From NCBI RefSeq assembly GCF_022647885.1, contig NZ_JALCLM010000001.1, forward strand, positions 310,001-374,000: a stretch of DNA of 64,000 nucleotides, given 5' to 3'. Shown piece after piece: positions 43,648 through 52,995 of this stretch. The translations under genes were made by a program, and so were the position numbers. The notes beneath the pieces are model-generated. The model searched no databases. It worked only from the letters and a program-made list of their open reading frames with translations, and was not told where the DNA came from. This stretch comes from Bifidobacterium sp. (GTDB lineage: Bacteria > Actinomycetota > Actinomycetes > Actinomycetales > Bifidobacteriaceae). The stretch's first letter is position 1. Each line of letters opens with the position of its first letter.

Positions 43648-44919
43648 CTATGCGACCGTCTTCTGAGGCACTTTGGCTCGGGAAACCAGCCATATGGACA
43701 GCAGCGCGACCGCATAGAGCACGGTGATTACCGGAATGACCGCCGCATAGCGGTGAGCCTGGTCCGATGTATGGGACACCACGAAAGACGCCAGCTGGTT
43801 TCCCGACAGTCCGGCGAATGCCCAGGCGCTCAATGTCAGCCCGTGGGTGGTGGAGACCGCCTTGATGCCGAAATGCTGGTCCAACAACACCGGCAGGGTG
43901 GAGAAACCGCCGCCGTACCCGGCATTGACCAGGAACAGCATGGCCAGCACCGCCCAGAGCAAGGCATTGTCGATGCTGTTGGTGACCAGCTGCAGTGCGC
44001 ACACCGCGATCGACATGATGAAGATGATCTTGTAACTGCTCTCGCGACGCTTCATATGATCGGAGAGCGTAGCGAAGCCTAAGCGTCCCACGGCGTTGAA
44101 TATCGCGTCGATTGCCAGAACCGTACCGATGATGCCGGTGATGGCGAGCGAGAACTGGCTTGCCGACATGCCCGCGTACTGGGGCAACTGGTGCAGCAGG
44201 TCCTTCAGAATATCCTTCTCCTGCGAGATCAGTGCAAGACCGCAGGTGATGTTGAGATAGAAGGCGATCCAGATTCCCCAGAACAGCGGCTTTTTCAGCA
44301 GCACTCGTCGGCTTGCGGCCGAGGACGGCTTCTCATAGACGTAACCCTGCGGGCGTTTGATGAGTGCAAACCCGCCGAGCATCATGATGGCATACACGAT
44401 CGCGAGTATGTAGAACATGTTGACCAGCCCGACGGATTCGATCAGGAATTCCATGATGGGGCTGGCGATGGCTTTGGCCAGGCCGAATCCGGCGACCGCG
44501 ATGCCGGTGGCCATGCCTTTGTTGCTTGAGAACCACAGCATGAGGTTCTTCACAGGGGTCAGATATCCGATGCCGAGACCGATGCCCATGACCACACCGT
44601 AGAAGATGAATACTCCCGGCACGAAGTGCAGGGCGATGCTGACACCGGTTCCTGCGAAACCGATGACGAAGCAGATGGTGGAGATCAGCGCGGATTTCTT
44701 GATGTCGCGTTCGACCATGGGGCCCAGGAACGCTGCGGACATGCCCAGGAAGAAGATCGCCAACGAGAATCCCCACTCGATGCTTCCGGAGGAGACGTGA
44801 AGTTCATCTGCTATGGACTGTTTGAAGACACTCCAGCAATAGACGGTACCTATGGAAATGTGGAGCAGCAATGCGGGTGCGACGGCACGAACCCAGCGAT
44901 TATCCGGCAACAATGTCAT
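43648..44919 (-). CDS. MFS transporter, OFA (oxalate/formate antiporter-like) family
   Basis: About 423 residues and 12 helices. WVRAVAPALLLHISIGTVYCWSVFKQ (pieces) at helix 1, ERDIKKSALIS in loop 2-3, GIGLGIGYLTPVKNLMLWFSSNKGMATGIAVAGFG for helices 4-5 and GRLGFATLSDHMKR in the central loop fit the OFA family. The oxalate or formate role is only a family label. Base composition is clearly richer in G and C than the neighbours on the left, suggesting recent transfer. ATG 44919 follows GGAGAGGG. Confidence 0.82.
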   Translation of the reverse strand: MTLLPDNRWVRAVAPALLLHISIGTVYCWSVFKQSIADELHVSSGSIEWGFSLAIFFLGMSAAFLGPMVERDIKKSALISTICFVIGFAGTGVSIALHFVPGVFIFYGVVMGIGLGIGYLTPVKNLMLWFSSNKGMATGIAVAGFGLAKAIASPIMEFLIESVGLVNMFYILAIVYAIMMLGGFALIKRPQGYVYEKPSSAASRRVLLKKPLFWGIWIAFYLNITCGLALISQEKDILKDLLHQLPQYAGMSASQFSLAITGIIGTVLAIDAIFNAVGRLGFATLSDHMKRRESSYKIIFIMSIAVCALQLVTNSIDNALLWAVLAMLFLVNAGYGGGFSTLPVLLDQHFGIKAVSTTHGLTLSAWAFAGLSGNQLASFVVSHTSDQAHRYAAVIPVITVLYAVALLSIWLVSRAKVPQKTVA

Positions 44920-45299
44920 TCGGGTTTTCCCTCTCCGCAGAGGGTTGTGCACATGGGAATCACGGCGACTGTGGTCCTCTGCCTGTTCAAAGTAACATCA
45001 TTCCTTCGTAAAGTCTGTTGAAATGCAAAGGATGATTATGAGATAGATAACATTTGCAATGTTTGCTTCGGCGTGTTTTGTTGTCTGCAGCCTCGGTAGG
45101 GGGCTTCATCGTATCAGAGACGGTCACGGCGCGAAGGAACTCCTGTCGAGATGAATGTGTGTGTACGAAGCAGGTGGCCACATTCAGCTCCATCGCAGAA
45201 CATGGCCATCTGCCTCGCTTAGATATTTATACACCATGACCAATATAAACCGCATGTTGCTCTTCAAAAGCCTTCGGGCATGAAGGAGGTGATACCGTC
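44920..45299. other. Intergenic gap, no recognised gene
   Basis: 380 nt between the OFA carrier and the carboxypeptidase. Only a short dyad (AACATT-TGC-AATGTT, 45049-45063) stands out, possibly an operator for the carrier gene. No frame with a ribosome site was seen. Confidence 0.4.
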
Positions 45300-46349
45300 T
45301 TATGCGTCGTAATCGGCGATCACGGTCCGGTTCGCACCGTCGAGCGTCATGATCCCACCGTGAGGGATAATCCACTGCGGTCGGGTGTGACCGAATGGCA
45401 CTCCGACGCACACCACGGCTTGGGAGTTATACAAGGCAATTTGACCGATGATCGCGTCGCGCTGCGCGTGACGCAAGGCTGCCCGTTCCTCGGTTGAGGG
45501 CACCGGTACGGATAACTCGCTAACCGGTGGCCGAGCTACGAGAACACCAGCAGCCGCTTGAAGCAGACCGCGTTCGCCAAGGGATCGAATCCAACGTTTC
45601 ACCGCTAAGGCGGAGGGTAGCTCTTCGCTGCTTTCCAGCAGAAGGATCACTCCTTCAAGATCGGTGAGCGAAGGCATTCGCCCGGCCATCGCGATCTCAT
45701 CTATCACCTCGATGCAGCCGCCCCAAGTGCGAGCTGTGACGGTCTTCTGTGGGCCGGCCCAATCCCACGGCTCAGTGGCTTCGCGACTGCCGAATTCAGT
45801 TAGCGCTCTTGGATCCTCCCACGCGATCCCGAAATCCTCGGATTCAGCCGTTTGGGTGAGTTCGATGCTGCCGCCCTCGATGAGCGCGGCTCGCAAGGAG
45901 CGCAGATGAATGTCATCCACTCGTGGCCCGGCGCCAAGATGCACCTGAGTCGAACCGCCATAGAAACTTGGGACTCCCAAATTCCAAAGCAGGTTATGGA
46001 GATTGGTGTTGTCGCTGTAACCGAAGAAGGGTTTTGGATTGGCAGCTATGACGGAGGGGTCAATGTGCGGAATGACGGTAATCTGGTCATCGCCGCCGAT
46101 AGTAGCCATCACCGCGCGAATATCTGGGTCCGCGAATGCCGCTTCGATATCGGCGGCACGCGCTTCCGCGCTGGCACCAAGCTGTCGTGTGGTGGGATAT
46201 TCCACCGGAATCAGACCGGTTGACTCGGAAAGTCGACGTAAGGCCTGCTCATGCACGGAGGGTGAAACGGCTGGGGCGGCGAATGCTGGTGATATGACCG
46301 CAACGCGATCGCCCCGGTTGGCTTTGGGCACCGATTTGAAAGAGCGCAC
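45300..46349 (-). CDS. S66 family LD-carboxypeptidase / MccF-like peptidase
   Basis: 349 residues, cytoplasmic. Nucleophile Ser112 in FFGYSDNTNL; catalytic Glu in LLESSEELPSA and His in GVPFGHTRPQW complete the Ser-Glu-His triad. The family includes LdcA, which recycles murein tetrapeptides, and MccF, which cleaves microcin C; the extended loop region and RVDDIHLRSL segment are nearer the MccF-like branch. GTG 46349 has AGGAGG 6 nt upstream and is preferred to ATG 46376. Confidence 0.83.
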   Translation of the reverse strand: MRSFKSVPKANRGDRVAVISPAFAAPAVSPSVHEQALRRLSESTGLIPVEYPTTRQLGASAEARAADIEAAFADPDIRAVMATIGGDDQITVIPHIDPSVIAANPKPFFGYSDNTNLHNLLWNLGVPSFYGGSTQVHLGAGPRVDDIHLRSLRAALIEGGSIELTQTAESEDFGIAWEDPRALTEFGSREATEPWDWAGPQKTVTARTWGGCIEVIDEIAMAGRMPSLTDLEGVILLLESSEELPSALAVKRWIRSLGERGLLQAAAGVLVARPPVSELSVPVPSTEERAALRHAQRDAIIGQIALYNSQAVVCVGVPFGHTRPQWIIPHGGIMTLDGANRTVIADYDA

Positions 46350-46425
46350 GACTGTCCTCCTGTGTTCGAACGTCATCTCATCCTACGCAGTATCCGGTGT
46401 GGTGCGTCAAATTTATGTTGGGTGT

Positions 46426-47180
46426 TCAGGTGAGATGACTCTGAGCCCATAGGACCATTGCGGTGCGAAGGGTTTTCGCATTTGTTTGCCCGCCGTAGAC
46501 ATCGGAAAACCTCGGGTCTGCGACATAGAGTTCTGCAAGGCCTCGATACTCATCGGATGTGGGCGCGCGGCCTCCCCAATAATCTTTCACCCAGAGGTAA
46601 TGTTCCGCGATAAGTTGTTGAAATGCTTCCGTATCTGGGGTAATACCAGATTCTGCAGCGTTGCGCAAAGCTTGGTTGATGCGCACATCATGCTGGTGCC
46701 TAGCGTTTTTCTCGCTCTCGCTTAACGACTCATCGCCAGCGACGCTATGCTCCCATGCATCATCACCCCAGCGCTGTCTGACTTCCCGCTCGTGCTTGTT
46801 AGGATCGAATGCCGCAAATAGTTCCTTCACACTCATGGTCTCTCCATTCCTCATTGAGGTCAGTGTGTGCTTGGCTGCGTTAATACATCGTGTGATGCGT
46901 TGCTGGTCTTCCTCGAGCAATGCCAGATGTGCCCGAATCGCGTCCTCAAGTGTCAACTCATCATTAAGGGTCGCCTTGATAGCATCCAAAGATAAGCCCA
47001 GCTCGCGAAGGGATAGGATTCTAGACGGGCCAGTTCAGCGACTCCGTAGAAGCGCAGACCATTGGCACCAATGTGAGAGGGCTGTAGCAAAGCGATGCTT
47101 TCGTAGTATCGCAGTGTTCTGCTGGTCACTCCTACCGACTTAGATACTTCGGCGATGGACCATTGTTCCGTTATATCCAT
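46426..47180 (-). pseudogene. Frameshifted TipA-like MerR family regulator
   Basis: The 5' frame encodes the MerR DNA-binding domain (WSIAEVSKSVGVTSRTLRYYESIALLQPS, GLRFYGVAELARL). It leaves the correct frame near 47020-47027, after which the other frame continues RILSLRELGLSLDAIKATL, a coiled coil and a TipAS-type C-terminal domain (LIAEHYLWVKDYWGG, LYVADPRFSDVYGG). One or four missing bases explain this. ATG 47180 shares a base with the stop of the VOC gene, and its promoter looks intact. Sequencing error or recent inactivation cannot be separated here. Confidence 0.75.
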
Positions 47181-47698
47181 CACTCAGCTCTCTTCCTTTC
47201 ATCCACAGTGATTGTTGAGCTAATTCGCGGTTCAACGCCTGTTTCGAAGTTTCCTGAGATGTGTTCGTCTACCCACTCTGTGGCCTCCTGATATTCGGAT
47301 GCACGGGGTGAAGTCAAAGTCACGGTGTTGCCATCTGGATCGGTGAAGGACAAATCGGTGGTGAACCATGGGGTATCACTCGGGCCGCTGAGATCTACTT
47401 CAAGAGCTTTCAATTTCGCGGCAATGACATTGAAATCTACACCCTTCGCAGCAATGGACACCCTATATCCTTGTGGTGTTTCGCTGTTCCGAGGAACCAG
47501 CAGAATGTCCTGATATTGTTCGCGGCGCAGATGTATCAGCGAAGGGGCACCGTCTGGACCTGGGATAGTAGCAAGTGTCACAAAGCCTGCGGCGCCATAA
47601 ATCTGTTGCGCCAGAGCAAAGTCACTGGTCGGAAAGGTGACGAACATGGGCATTATATATATTGACCGGTCGATTTCCGGTGTACTTGATTGCTTCAT
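47180..47698 (-). CDS. VOC family (glyoxalase/bleomycin-resistance-like) protein
   Basis: 172 residues with the paired beta-alpha-beta-beta-beta modules of the vicinal oxygen chelate fold (FVTFPTSDFALAQQIYGAAGF; WFTTDLSFTDPDGNTVTLTSP). Possible roles are metal-dependent lyase or antibiotic binding; neither is shown. ATG 47698 lies 6 nt after the -10 element of a MerR-type promoter, so the message may be leaderless. It is co-transcribed with the MerR gene that follows. Confidence 0.78.
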   Translation of the reverse strand: MKQSSTPEIDRSIYIMPMFVTFPTSDFALAQQIYGAAGFVTLATIPGPDGAPSLIHLRREQYQDILLVPRNSETPQGYRVSIAAKGVDFNVIAAKLKALEVDLSGPSDTPWFTTDLSFTDPDGNTVTLTSPRASEYQEATEWVDEHISGNFETGVEPRISSTITVDERKRAE

Positions 47699-47704
47699 GT
47701 TTTC

Positions 47705-47735
47705 AAGATACAAGTTGACGCAACGTCAATGTCAA
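47705..47735 (-). promoter_or_regulatory. MerR-type promoter with 19-bp spacer and internal dyad
   Basis: On the minus strand: TTGACA, a 19-bp spacer holding the perfect dyad TTGACGTTGCGTCAA, then TATCTT. Over-long spacers with a central dyad are the hallmark of promoters activated by MerR-type regulators. Three TTGAC units in tandem occur at the -35 side. Confidence 0.65.
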
Positions 47736-47869
47736 TGTCAATCCGAGTGTCACAGCTAAGCGTCGCAACTCAGTATTCAGCATCAAATTTCTGGTGCGGG
47801 GTGAGAGCGAGCTCATCTTATCTAGAACGTAAAACGCATGGATTGGATACGGTCGAGATGCCTCAGTCA

Positions 47870-48120
47870 TTTCTGGTTTGACGAATTGCTAATGCCACCG
47901 AGATTAATCCATGTGCCTCGCCTGACGCCGATTTGTTTTAATATCTTATTGATGAAGATCAGACCGTCGCTGTGCTGCAGAATGGTGAAATATTGACGCA
48001 CCAGAGGATCATGCGTCTCTCCAGTATGGAAGAGACGCAGTTCTTCCACGTCGTAATAAGGTTCAAATTGGCAATCACGGCTTCAAGAACCGCGTGATTA
48101 ATACTTTCTGGGTATGGCTG
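47870..48120 (-). pseudogene. Decayed flavodoxin-fold NAD(P)H oxidoreductase
   Basis: Two frames carry parts of one family. QPYPESINHAVLEAVIANLN (48120 to about 48061) matches the N-terminal region of KefF/MdaB-like quinone reductases; after a shift, YYDVEELRLFHTGETHDPLV and QYFTILQHSDGLIFI follow, then sequence diverges to a stop near 47870. The start and FMN-loop regions are gone and a stop precedes QPYP. The gap 47736-48156 holds nothing else. Confidence 0.55.
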
Positions 48121-48156
48121 AGGAACTCAATCTGCAACAGCCTGCTGGTGTTGGGA

Positions 48157-48227
48157 GATAACTGCGATAAAAGTCGAGATAATTTGCTGAAAATACGTCG
48201 AATATCCCAACTTTTATCGCAGTTATC
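48157..48227. repeat. 71-bp palindromic element, GATAACTGC family, copy 2
   Basis: Perfect 18-bp inverted repeat (48157-48174 and 48210-48227). It begins GATAACTGCGATAAAAGT and lies 24 nt beyond the ppc stop codon, so it probably ends the ppc transcript. Same total length as copies 1 and 3. Confidence 0.8.
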
Positions 48228-48251
48228 GTTTTGTAAAGTCCGGGACCCAAA

Positions 48252-51008
48252 TCATCCGGTGTTCTGAAGGCCTGCGGCAACTCCTGAAACAGTGCAGAGA
48301 ATCAGATAGATAAACTCAGCTTGCTGGCTGGTACTGAGTTCTTCTTTGTCGTAGCGACGGCGCAAAGAGCGGAGCGCCCGAACTTGGGTAACTGATAGCG
48401 CATCCACGTAAGGAGAACGAATACGAATGGCCTGACCAAGCACATGACGATGTTGCAATGGCCATTTGTCTCCGACAATCTTGAGCACCCATTTACGAGT
48501 AAGCTCCATTTCGTCGAGAACCTTCTTCGACAAATCGTCGCGGTCGCCAAGAGCAAGGTACATCTTGGCAATACGTTCATCGGTTTTAGCGATGGACATC
48601 TCGATATTGTCTATGAAGGTGCTGAACAGTGGCCACTCTTCATATGCCTGACGCATGGTGTTGAGATCATTGAACTGTTCACAAGCAGTGCCAAGACCGT
48701 ACCAAGCGGCAAGGTTGATACGTGCTTGAGCCCAAGAGAAGACCCATGGGATTGTTCGCAAATCGTCCAAGGATTTAGCTCCAATACCGCGTTTGGCAGG
48801 TCTGGAACCTATCGGTAGCAAACCGACCTCGGTAAGAGGCGTCACAATAGAGAACCACGGTGCAAAGTCCGGCGTTCCTAGCAAGTCAAGGAAGCGGTTA
48901 TGCGAAGCCTCATTGAGCGCTGCTGCCATCGTTGCGTACTTGCGCGTCATCTCAGTATTACGCTTTTCGACGCTCGGGGCAGATTGCAACAACGTTGCTG
49001 CAGCAACAGATTCAATATGGCGGATAGCCAGAATCGGGTTGCCGTAACGAGCGAAGATAACCTCGCCCTGTTCAGTGAGCTTAAATCGGCAATTCACTGA
49101 ACCGACAGGCTGAGCCAACACAGCGCGGTTGGCAGGGCCACCGCCGCGTCCAACTGCTCCGCCACGACCGTGGAAAAGCGTCAGATCAATGTTGTGCTGC
49201 AAAGCCCATTGCGCTATTCGTTCCTGAGCGGAGTGCAAGGCCAAGGTAGCAGAGGTTGGACCGGCATCCTTCGAAGAATCGGAGTAGCCAAGCATAACTT
49301 CCATCTTGTTGCCAGTGGCTTTTAGACGTGCCTGAACCTCTGGAATCTTGATAATCTCTTCGAGAGTATCGACGGAATTCTCCAAGTCTTCAAGTTGCTC
49401 GAAGAGAGGAATTACATCGATGGTGGGAACGTCCTGAGGATGAGCGAATGCTAAGCGATTCAGCTCGAATACGTCTTTGACATGCTGAGCTGACTTCGTG
49501 AAGGAAATGATGTATCGCCTTGCAGCTTTGATGCCATTGCGGCGCTGAATCGAGCCTAGAGCGCGGAACGTGTCTAGCACCTCATGGGTCATTGGTTGGA
49601 GATCGCCACGTTCGCCGTGCAAACCATGCTCACGGATATCTTCAAGAGCGCGGGCATGCACAACAGAGTGTTGACGGAATTCCATCTCAACCATGTGGAA
49701 GCCAAAGGTTTGAGCTTGCCAGATTAAGTCTTGTAATGGCCCATAAGCGTGACGGGATGCATTGGCTTCAGCTAGTGAACGTTGAACAACCTTGAGGTCT
49801 TCTATGAATTCATCACAGCTCTTATACATCAAATCGGCATCACGCAGGATAGAAGCGTGCAGGCGGTCTGCAATAACGAGAACTACAGAGCGGTGCGGTT
49901 CGCGTCTGGAAATAACTGAAGCTTTATCAGTCAGTCGCTCGCTCATCTCTTTCTGATGACTCCACAGATTGAGTAGCTCTGCACTTGGAGGAGTAGTTTC
50001 ACTCTCCACAGTGAGGTTCTTGCCCACAGTTCTAGTGGCTTGCTCTAACTTGAAGAGCACATGGTCGGTGAATTTACGGGCAACCATACGGCTGACCTTG
50101 GCGGTCACATTCGGATTGCCATCTCGATCGGAACCAATCCAGCTTCCGGGGTGGAAGAAGGCTGGGCAAACCGGCTGGACTCTTCCTGCTTTCTTGCCCA
50201 GAATCCAGTCATCAAAACGGCGATACACCTTGGGAATGGTATCGAAAAGAGTGTTATCGAAGATATCGATAATGGTGTCTGATTCCTCGACTGGTGTCGG
50301 TTTTTTAAGACCGATTGGGGAGGTGCGGAACAAGGCATCGATTTCGTTATACAGACGACGCTCATTCTCTTCCAAATCCGAACCGCCAAGCTTGGGGCGT
50401 TCCTCCAACAGCTCAGCCACTCTTCTGATTTTTCCTTCAACAGCCTTGCGGCGAGCTTCAGTTGGATGAGCGGTGAATACTGGATGGAATTCAAGCTTTT
50501 CGAGCAGCTCCTGTGCTTTAGCAGGTCCCATTTCATCAATCAGTTGATGAAATGCGCCGGTCATCTCGTTCACAGGGTCTGTTGCGCCATTAAGGTCGAC
50601 TGCAGCCTCTCGCTTATGCAGAGCTGCCACACGGTAATTTTCTTCACACAAATTAGCGAGGTGGAAGTATGTGGTGAATGCTCGAGCTAAGAGCTGAGAA
50701 TCGTGCATCGGAATTTCATCAATAAGGGAAACGGCTTTTGCAAGTCCGTCCTCATCGGGATGCGGGTCAGTGAGTACGTCGCTAAAATGTTCTGCACTCG
50801 CCTCAACTGCATTCTGCCGAAGCTCATCGAATGATTCCAACAGTTGCGGATTAAATTCTCCTAAAACGTCGCGAAGTATACGTAGGCACAAGTCCATGTC
50901 ATACTTCAGTGATTCTGGAAGATCACGCTCCTCGGGACCTTTGGTCCCTGTGCCGGAACTCACTATTCCGGCATCTGCAGCTTTGATCTGGTCGGTATTA
51001 TCTGCCAT
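48252..51008 (-). CDS. ppc: Phosphoenolpyruvate carboxylase
   Basis: 918 residues, full length. Catalytic His181 in VFTAHPTEARRKAV, the phosphate-binding FHGRGGAVGRGGGPANRAV loop, GYSDSSKDAGP and the C-terminal GVAAGLQNTG ending in the family's NTG are present. It fixes bicarbonate onto phosphoenolpyruvate to make oxaloacetate, the main anaplerotic step in bifidobacteria. AAAGGAGG lies 4 nt before the ATG. Confidence 0.97.
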   Translation of the reverse strand: MADNTDQIKAADAGIVSSGTGTKGPEERDLPESLKYDMDLCLRILRDVLGEFNPQLLESFDELRQNAVEASAEHFSDVLTDPHPDEDGLAKAVSLIDEIPMHDSQLLARAFTTYFHLANLCEENYRVAALHKREAAVDLNGATDPVNEMTGAFHQLIDEMGPAKAQELLEKLEFHPVFTAHPTEARRKAVEGKIRRVAELLEERPKLGGSDLEENERRLYNEIDALFRTSPIGLKKPTPVEESDTIIDIFDNTLFDTIPKVYRRFDDWILGKKAGRVQPVCPAFFHPGSWIGSDRDGNPNVTAKVSRMVARKFTDHVLFKLEQATRTVGKNLTVESETTPPSAELLNLWSHQKEMSERLTDKASVISRREPHRSVVLVIADRLHASILRDADLMYKSCDEFIEDLKVVQRSLAEANASRHAYGPLQDLIWQAQTFGFHMVEMEFRQHSVVHARALEDIREHGLHGERGDLQPMTHEVLDTFRALGSIQRRNGIKAARRYIISFTKSAQHVKDVFELNRLAFAHPQDVPTIDVIPLFEQLEDLENSVDTLEEIIKIPEVQARLKATGNKMEVMLGYSDSSKDAGPTSATLALHSAQERIAQWALQHNIDLTLFHGRGGAVGRGGGPANRAVLAQPVGSVNCRFKLTEQGEVIFARYGNPILAIRHIESVAAATLLQSAPSVEKRNTEMTRKYATMAAALNEASHNRFLDLLGTPDFAPWFSIVTPLTEVGLLPIGSRPAKRGIGAKSLDDLRTIPWVFSWAQARINLAAWYGLGTACEQFNDLNTMRQAYEEWPLFSTFIDNIEMSIAKTDERIAKMYLALGDRDDLSKKVLDEMELTRKWVLKIVGDKWPLQHRHVLGQAIRIRSPYVDALSVTQVRALRSLRRRYDKEELSTSQQAEFIYLILCTVSGVAAGLQNTG

Positions 51009-51194
51009 GTGGCCTCCTTTGCCAAACGTCCGGTTGCTCGATCTACCAGCTTTCCGCGGCTCCTCCGCGGTTGTGTATAGCTGATCGTTCCAAGCCCACA
51101 GCCTTCTGTTCAGCGCTTGCGTGCAACATTGTAAGTCCTCTTATGGGCAGTTGTATTACACGGGTCCATCCGCGGTCTGTGAAATAGCCGACGT

Positions 51195-52844
51195 ATGTTG
51201 CCAAATGGATGGAATAGAAAGCCTTCAGTTACGTTTCGGTGCAGGGTGTGGAGTAGAAAAGAAGTCGTGGGCTTCGCAAAACGTTTCAGAGATAACAGTC
51301 ATCAGGCGCAACGCGCTACTGAGGAGAGTGAGTCTAGCCAAGAGAAGATCTCCGCTTTTCACACTCACTCAATTCCACTCGATATGGAAGATATCGTCAG
51401 GGATTTAGATAAACCAGTCACAGAGGCCGGTATTGCAGCGAAAGCTAGCCTTATTGTACGTGTGGGTGCACTGGATTTATCGTCTGGAACGGGCAGTTTT
51501 AGAGTTCGTGAGATGATGCATCGCATAGCGTATCCTCTTGGAGTTCATGTGCGCGCAGATGTCAATCTCACTGATATCGAGGCCACTTGCACAGACGGCA
51601 AAGATCGCATCACCGAAGTGGTTGACCTTCCCACCACCGGTGTCAATACCGAACGCATTTGGCTCTTAGAGCATTTTGCTGATTGGTTTAGCGTCAGTTG
51701 CGGCCTCAGCAGTGTGTATCATCATGAGGCAGCGATTTCGAAAGCTTTAGTAAATAAGCTCGGCACACCTGCAGCAGCATTATCAGCGTTACGGGCACTT
51801 GGCAGAGTGAAGCAGGTTATCTCCCAAAAGAAGGACGAGGATGGTAAGTTCCAAGGTCTGACTGTGCGAAAGGCTCACGCAAGGTTAGACGTGATCGAGA
51901 AACGTAAGCCCCTATATCCAGCATGGTTTGCAGCAATCGGATCTGCAGTGGCATGCGCCGCCTTCGTGTTCCTATTGGGTGGGGGACCTTTCGACATGGC
52001 AGGAGCATTCGTTGGTGCTGGAATTGGGCACTTTGTGCGAAGACTCATGTTTGCCAAACATCTCAATCAGTTCTTTGTCACCTTTGTATCAGTGGCAGTT
52101 GCAGCTTTGGCATGTGTAGGTATGTTGCGATTTATCGGGATATTCAATCCGATTGCTTTGGCTCATGACACCGCGTATATCGGGGCTATGTTGTTTGTTA
52201 TTCCAGGCTTTCCACTAGTGACCGGTGGCTTAGATATTGCCAAAATCGATTTCCCCTCTGGATTGCAGCGTTTGACATATGCTCTGTCAATTATCTTGAT
52301 GGCGACTTTTGCAGGCTGGGCTGTTGCACGTGCGGTTTCACTTAATCCACAAGGATTTGAACCTTTGGGGCTTGATCCTTTGGTTAATGGTTTATTGAGA
52401 TTTGCTGCTGCATTTGCCGGAGTATGGGGATTCTCTGTGCTCTTCAACTCACCTCAACGCATGGCATTCGTTGCAGCAATGATTGGTGCGATTACCGATA
52501 CCATGCGCCTCGAAATTCAAGATTTACTGAATGTGCCACCTGAAGCCGCGGCCTTTTTTGGTGCTTTCGCTGCAGGACTGTTGGCAACAGCTTGGCGCTC
52601 TTCAGTACGCAAAGGTTGGCTACCCTCGTACTTGGGATACCCTCGAATCTGCCTGACTGTTCCGTCCATAGTCATCATGGTTCCAGGGCTGTATATGTAT
52701 CGGGCAATGTTCTATTTAGGGCAGTTCTCAACGTTGAATGCCCTTGATTGGGCCTTCCGAGCCTTCATGGTAATTATCTGTTTACCGGTCGGTCTCGCAA
52801 TGGCACGTGTAGTCACTGATAAATCGTGGCGTTACGACGTGTAA
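51195..52844 (+). CDS. ThrE-type threonine/serine exporter family protein
   Basis: 549 residues from ATG 51195, although a start at GTG 51267 or ATG 51384 is possible because no ribosome site is convincing. A soluble N-terminal domain (ASLIVRVGALDLSSGTGSFRVREMMHRIA, pieces) precedes about ten helices: the DUF1212 half with IGHFVRRLMFAKHLNQFF and PGFPLVTGGLDIAKIDF, then the ThrE_2 half with GFSVLFNSPQRMAFVAAMIG and VPSIVIMVPGLYMYRAMF. This single-chain form is the actinobacterial ThrE layout. Likely amino-acid efflux. Divergent from ppc. Confidence 0.82.
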   Translation: MLPNGWNRKPSVTFRCRVWSRKEVVGFAKRFRDNSHQAQRATEESESSQEKISAFHTHSIPLDMEDIVRDLDKPVTEAGIAAKASLIVRVGALDLSSGTGSFRVREMMHRIAYPLGVHVRADVNLTDIEATCTDGKDRITEVVDLPTTGVNTERIWLLEHFADWFSVSCGLSSVYHHEAAISKALVNKLGTPAAALSALRALGRVKQVISQKKDEDGKFQGLTVRKAHARLDVIEKRKPLYPAWFAAIGSAVACAAFVFLLGGGPFDMAGAFVGAGIGHFVRRLMFAKHLNQFFVTFVSVAVAALACVGMLRFIGIFNPIALAHDTAYIGAMLFVIPGFPLVTGGLDIAKIDFPSGLQRLTYALSIILMATFAGWAVARAVSLNPQGFEPLGLDPLVNGLLRFAAAFAGVWGFSVLFNSPQRMAFVAAMIGAITDTMRLEIQDLLNVPPEAAAFFGAFAAGLLATAWRSSVRKGWLPSYLGYPRICLTVPSIVIMVPGLYMYRAMFYLGQFSTLNALDWAFRAFMVIICLPVGLAMARVVTDKSWRYDV

Positions 52845-52868
52845 TTGCTCTTCGTAGAAATCAACCTA

Positions 52869-52934
52869 GAACTGTGCATGAAGGCACGCTAACAGCCACA
52901 AAACAAGGCTGCAACGTGCTCCCATGCACAGTTC
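52869..52934. terminator. Hairpin between thrE-like gene and trpS
   Basis: Outer perfect 12-bp stem GAACTGTGCATG / CATGCACAGTTC with a second partial stem (GGCACG / CGTGCT) inside, between convergent genes; probably acts in both directions. Confidence 0.6.
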
Positions 52935-52995
52935 CGGTTCTGACACAAGTGGAATAGTATTCATCACAGATTTTAACTCTGTGCTTTCGTTCGCC

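Noticed and set aside
43753..45021. Several plus-strand frames over the OFA carrier gene
   Set aside because: These are antisense shadows in a GC-rich gene; the minus-strand frame has a complete 12-helix MFS pattern.
46426..46989. Separate gene encoding only the TipAS-like domain from the TTG at 46989
   Set aside because: The start has no ribosome site and the sequence just upstream in this frame (RILSLRELGLS) is clearly part of the MerR linker; a frameshifted single gene is simpler.
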